Origin: Chloroflexota bacterium
GTDB lineage: Bacteria; Chloroflexota; UBA6077; JACQUR01
Length of the DNA stretch: 8,043 nucleotides
Assembly: GCA_016210245.1 (NCBI GenBank)
Contig: JACQUR010000335.1
Coordinates: 1 to 8,043, forward strand
Direction: 5' to 3'
The position numbers were made by a program, and so were the translations under genes. Below, in pieces: positions 5,791 through 8,043 of this stretch. Below the pieces are notes generated by a model. That model was given only the letters and a program-made list of their open reading frames with translations, had not been told where the DNA came from and did no database searches. Position 1 is the first letter of the stretch; each line of letters starts with the position of its first letter.

Positions 5791-5799
5791 AACAACGGT

Positions 5800-6282
5800 A
5801 TGAGGCAAGCCGTGATGGCGACGCCCGCTATTCGTCCGGCGGGCGTCTTCTTACGGACCCTGCGCGTCGCAACCACGCAGGAACTGGAGTTCGTCGACCT
5901 CAGCGACGACGTGCGCGAGCTGCTGCAGGAGCTGGCCGTCCGGGATGGACTGGTCGTGGTCTTCTCGCGCCACACGACCGCGGCGATCAAGATCAACGAG
6001 CGCGAACCCCTGCTGCTGGAAGACCTGGCGCGGCTGCTGCGCGCCTGGGCGCCGCCCGGCAAGGGCTACGCCCACGACGACTTCTCCATCCGCACCGTGA
6101 ACATGCACCCCGACGAGCGGCCCAACGGCCATGCCCACTGCCAGCACCTGCTGCTCAACTCCAGCGAGCTGATCCCGGTCGCCAACAGCGAGCTGCTCCT
6201 GGGCGAATGGCAGAGCATCTTCCTGGTCGAGTTGGACGGCCCCCGCGTGCGGGATGTCCTGGTCCAGATCTGGTCCGCCTGA
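5800..6282 (+). CDS. yjbQ: YjbQ/UPF0047 family protein
   Basis: A 160-residue protein of the YjbQ (UPF0047, COG0432) family, slightly longer than the usual 130-140. Seen in order: FSRHTTAAIKINERE at 55-69 (family HTTxxIxxNE), NMHPDERPNGHAHCQHLLLN at 101-120 carrying His103, His111 and His113, then SSELIPVANSELLLGEWQSI at 121-140 and VELDGPRVRDV at 143-153. All the conserved family blocks are intact. The family has a compact beta fold with a metal-like histidine site; thiamine-phosphate synthase activity was reported for E. coli YjbQ in vitro as a side function, and the physiological role is not settled. It is divergent from the XRE operon and is followed by a 274-base spacer before the phosphoesterase, so it is probably a single-gene transcript. 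Family call is firm, function not. Confidence 0.93.
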   Translation: MRQAVMATPAIRPAGVFLRTLRVATTQELEFVDLSDDVRELLQELAVRDGLVVVFSRHTTAAIKINEREPLLLEDLARLLRAWAPPGKGYAHDDFSIRTVNMHPDERPNGHAHCQHLLLNSSELIPVANSELLLGEWQSIFLVELDGPRVRDVLVQIWSA

Positions 6283-6556
6283 GCAGCGGAGCGCTGCGCG
6301 CCGCGCCCCTCCAGTGACGAGCGCATGGCCGAGGTAGTGCCCTTCAGCCTATCCACCTCCTGGAACGGTCTCAAGCACGCCTCCCCCCCCGCCCTCTGAA
6401 TGCTCGCAGGCCGCGTAACAACCGGTGTTGGCCGCGCGTTAGACAGAGTGAGAAGACCGCTCGCATGGCTTCTCCTCCCTCTTCAGCCCTCGGCGCCGGT
6501 TTGCCCTCAACCGGCGCCGAGCGGCTTTAATGGGGCAGGGTGATTGGAGCTCACGC
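6283..6556 (+). other. 274-base spacer with two stem-loops
   Basis: No supported gene. On the plus strand a first hairpin pairs GAGAAG (6450-6455) with CTTCTC (6469-6474), extended by CC/GG at 6457-6458 and 6467-6468 with one bulged A. A second, stronger hairpin is listed separately at 6491-6519. A run of nine C is at about 6385-6393. On the minus strand a 31-codon frame at 6466-6371 is preceded by GGGAGGAG five bases upstream; its product would be Arg-rich and nothing identifies it. The spacer could be a leader RNA for the phosphoesterase or simply the yjbQ 3' region. Confidence 0.5.
6491..6519 (+). terminator. Perfect 11-bp stem-loop, possible terminator or attenuator
   Basis: CGGCGCCGGTT (6491-6501) pairs exactly with AACCGGCGCCG (6509-6519) around a seven-base loop. 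On the plus strand it is followed by AGCGGCTTTAA, only a weak T-stretch, so termination is uncertain. It ends 37 bases before the phosphoesterase ATG and could insulate that gene from yjbQ or work with the upstream hairpin as an attenuator. Confidence 0.45.
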
Positions 6557-7723
6557 ATGGTACACGCCTTCGACGTCATGGTGTGGTTGTCGACCGGCAC
6601 CGACTTCATGGTTGCCAGCTTCTTGCTGCTCCGGGGACCGCGCTGGATCGACGGATGGAAGCCTTCCAGCGGCAAGCTCACACTCGGACGGTTAGGCCTG
6701 GCGGTCCTGATCGCCGGGGCGGTCTTCTTCGCCAAGCTGGTGCTCCTGGTCCTGGCCGGACTGCGGGTCTTTGGCCTCATCCACGTGCTCTACCTCGATC
6801 TGGTCGTCACCCTCCCCGCGCTCGGGCTGCTGCTGCTCTGGGCCGGGCGCGGGCGCGGCGGACCGGCCGCGCTGCTACACATCAGCCTGCCGGTCCGCCT
6901 CCTGGCGCTCGGACTGGTGCTGCTGGCCCCAGTTGGCATCTACGCCACGTGGGTCGAGCCGTTCCGCCTGCAGCTCGAGACGGCTGTGCTCCCGCTGGCG
7001 CCCGAGCGCCAGGGCGCTGCGCCGATCCGAGTGGGTGTCCTGGCGGACATCCAGACCAGGCACGTCACAGACTACGAGCGCGAGGCCATCGCTCGGATGA
7101 TGGCGCTCGCCCCCGACCTGATCCTGCTGCCGGGCGACCTCTTCCAGGGAACCGCGCAGGAATTCGAGGCGGAGTTACCGGCGCTGCACGATCTGGTGAG
7201 CCGCCTCTCGGCCCCGGCCGGGGTCTACGTCGTCCTTGGGAACGTGGACCAGCAGGCGTCCATCGAGCGCGTCATCGCCGGGACGGAGCTACGGCTGCTC
7301 GTCAACGAGGTGGTCCAGACGACCGCGCGCGACCGCCGCATCACCATCGGCGGCCTCGAGCTGGACGAGACATCCGCCGCGGCGCAGGAGACGATCCACC
7401 GCCTCGAGACGGCTCGCGGCGGGGACGACGTTCGACTCCTGCTCACCCATCGCCCCGATGCCGTGCTGTCGATGCAGCCGGGTTCGCGCGTCGACCTGGT
7501 CGTCGCCGGCCACACCCACGGCGGACAGGTGCAACTGCCCTGGTTCGGGCCGCTCATGACCCTCTCGAACGTGCCCCGCCAGGTTGCGGCCGGCGGCTAC
7601 CATGAGCTCGATGGCGCGCGGCGCATCTACGTCAGTCGAGGAGTAGGGCACGAACAGGGCCAGGCGCCCCGCGTGCGTTTCCTCTGCCCCCCCGAGATCT
7701 CCCTGCTCGAGCTGGGCGGCTGA
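6557..7723 (+). CDS. Membrane-anchored calcineurin-like metallophosphoesterase
   Basis: A 388-residue protein of the YaeI/YkuE-type phosphoesterase group (COG1408). The N-terminal 135 residues contain three or four hydrophobic segments (about 8-25, 43-68, 71-96, 110-130). The C-terminal catalytic domain (about 157-388) shows LADIQ at 162-166 in the place of motif DxH, LLPGDLF at 190-196, LGNVDQ at 227-232 in the place of GNHD, THRPD at 297-301, VAGHTHGGQVQLP at 316-328 and SRGVG at 360-364. The DxH histidine is Gln166 and the GNHD histidine is Val230; the other ligands (Asp164, Asp194, Asn229, His298, His319, His321) remain. Related YkuE-type enzymes act on membrane-lipid or cell-envelope phosphate esters, but the substrate is unknown here. 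The ATG at 6557 has GGAG seven bases upstream; the in-frame ATG at 6530 has none. Probably its own transcript. Confidence 0.88.
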   Translation: MVHAFDVMVWLSTGTDFMVASFLLLRGPRWIDGWKPSSGKLTLGRLGLAVLIAGAVFFAKLVLLVLAGLRVFGLIHVLYLDLVVTLPALGLLLLWAGRGRGGPAALLHISLPVRLLALGLVLLAPVGIYATWVEPFRLQLETAVLPLAPERQGAAPIRVGVLADIQTRHVTDYEREAIARMMALAPDLILLPGDLFQGTAQEFEAELPALHDLVSRLSAPAGVYVVLGNVDQQASIERVIAGTELRLLVNEVVQTTARDRRITIGGLELDETSAAAQETIHRLETARGGDDVRLLLTHRPDAVLSMQPGSRVDLVVAGHTHGGQVQLPWFGPLMTLSNVPRQVAAGGYHELDGARRIYVSRGVGHEQGQAPRVRFLCPPEISLLELGG

Positions 7724-7909
7724 GCCAGCGGGGTGAGGCGCAGAGTTGTGCATGGGCGATGGCGTGAGCGGGGTCTGGGAGCGGGAGTGCGCATCTGCTC
7801 CGCTCCAGGGCCTGGACCCAGCGGCGAGATTCCAGGCCTGCAAGGCGTTTACGCCAATGCCGACACGCTGGAAGTTCCGCCAGGAAGGCGTCCTCACCCG
7901 CGGCCAGCC
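7724..7909. terminator. Convergent spacer with two overlapping stem-loops
   Basis: The 186 bases between the phosphoesterase stop and the stop of the minus-strand partial gene contain no gene. Two hairpins abut: CTGG-AGCGG (7775-7784, one bulged G) with CCGCTCCAG (7800-7808), and GGCCTGGA (7809-7816) with TCCAGGCC (7831-7838, perfect 8 bp, 14-base loop). Neither has a T-run. Their place between converging genes suggests bidirectional transcription end, possibly factor-dependent. Confidence 0.4.
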
Positions 7910-8043
7910 TCACGGTCTGGGTCGAGCGGCCGGGGGAGGGGCAACGGTCGGGGTCGCCGTAGGCGTCAGGGGCGCTGGTGGAGCAGGGCAGGCGCTGGTG
8001 GCCGGCAGCGCCGCCACCTGGCGCAGCACGCACAGCGCATCCA
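7910..8043 (-). CDS. C-terminal end of a dockerin-like, Pro/Thr-tailed protein (partial)
   Basis: An open frame enters from the right edge and ends at a TGA (7912-7910). The first full codon seen is at 8041, so 43 residues are visible and the rest lies outside the window. It starts DALCVLRQVAALPATSACP, which fits the second helix of a dockerin-like repeat (pattern D-A-L-x-V-L-R/Q-x-V-A-G-L), and goes on with a low-complexity tail of Pro, Thr and Ala (PLTPTATPTVAPPPAARP). Dockerin-like domains are calcium-binding modules on secreted or surface proteins, so the full protein is probably exported. Only half of one repeat is visible and the calcium loop is outside, so the domain call is tentative. 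It converges on the phosphoesterase gene. Confidence 0.55.
   Translation of the reverse strand, partial: DALCVLRQVAALPATSACPAPPAPLTPTATPTVAPPPAARPRP
7971..8001. repeat. 11-base direct repeat, 20-base period
   Basis: GGCGCTGGTGG occurs at 7971-7981 and again at 7991-8001, inside the Pro/Ala-coding part of the partial gene. It encodes AP/PA-rich stretches and is consistent with expansion of a low-complexity linker. Confidence 0.6.

Noticed and set aside
5749..5799. Upstream extension of yjbQ to 5749
   Set aside because: The AGGAGG at 5785-5790 would lie inside the coding region and directs initiation at ATG 5800. The extra residues are not part of the family.
6544..7605. Long plus-strand frame (353 codons) overlapping the phosphoesterase gene
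   Set aside because: Its translation is Arg/Pro/Gly-rich low complexity, a typical shadow of a GC-rich gene, whereas the frame from 6557 carries family motifs.
7632..8033. Minus-strand 133-codon frame at the right end
   Set aside because: Compositionally biased, overlaps the 3' end of the phosphoesterase antisense, and conflicts with the dockerin-like frame that has a recognisable helix.
1..8043. CRISPR array, tRNA, rRNA or insertion sequence
   Set aside because: No repeat-spacer pattern, cloverleaf, rRNA core or transposase motif was seen on either strand. The short repeats present are too few and too close together for CRISPR.

Overview
The window is GC-rich DNA with seven complete protein genes and the tail of an eighth. 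It reads as a bacterial chromosome. The gene set (DUF234-type ATPase, UbiD, XRE plus ImmA/IrrE-like pair, YjbQ, dockerin-like tail) and the short intergenic microrepeats are reminiscent of Chloroflexota. That is an inference from style; there is no rRNA or marker gene here to confirm it.

Layout. Left block, all on the minus strand and read right to left: a small zinc-ribbon-like protein (4233-4006), a UbiD-family prenyl-FMN decarboxylase (3988-2576), an inositol-monophosphatase-family protein (2490-1633) and a DUF234/archaeal-type AAA ATPase (1526-75). The zinc-ribbon gene and ubiD are 17 bases apart and look like one transcript. The ATPase has its own upstream array of AGTATACT palindromes and may be a separately regulated unit. 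A near-perfect 36-base palindrome lies beyond its stop. Centre, minus strand: an XRE regulator (5631-5209) overlaps by 8 bases with an ImmA/IrrE-like protein (5216-4563), a typical two-gene regulator/protease layout. Right block, plus strand: YjbQ/UPF0047 protein (5800-6282), a hairpin-rich spacer, and a membrane-anchored calcineurin-like phosphoesterase (6557-7723). A convergent minus-strand reading frame that enters from the right edge (8043-7910) ends in a proline/threonine tail after a dockerin-like helix.

A recurring theme is enzyme families that keep their fold signature but have lost key residues: HLLAH instead of HExxH in the ImmA-like protein, Gln and Val in place of two histidines in the phosphoesterase, Asn in place of a metal-binding Asp in the IMPase-like protein, and Ser/Asn in the E-x-K position of the ATPase's nuclease-like domain. 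The most notable local systems are the XRE/pseudo-protease pair, the zinc-ribbon-UbiD pair (which recalls the small D subunit of BsdBCD/VdcBCD decarboxylases), and the palindrome array in front of the ATPase. Several starts differ from the longest open frame because a good Shine-Dalgarno sequence points to an internal GTG or ATG.
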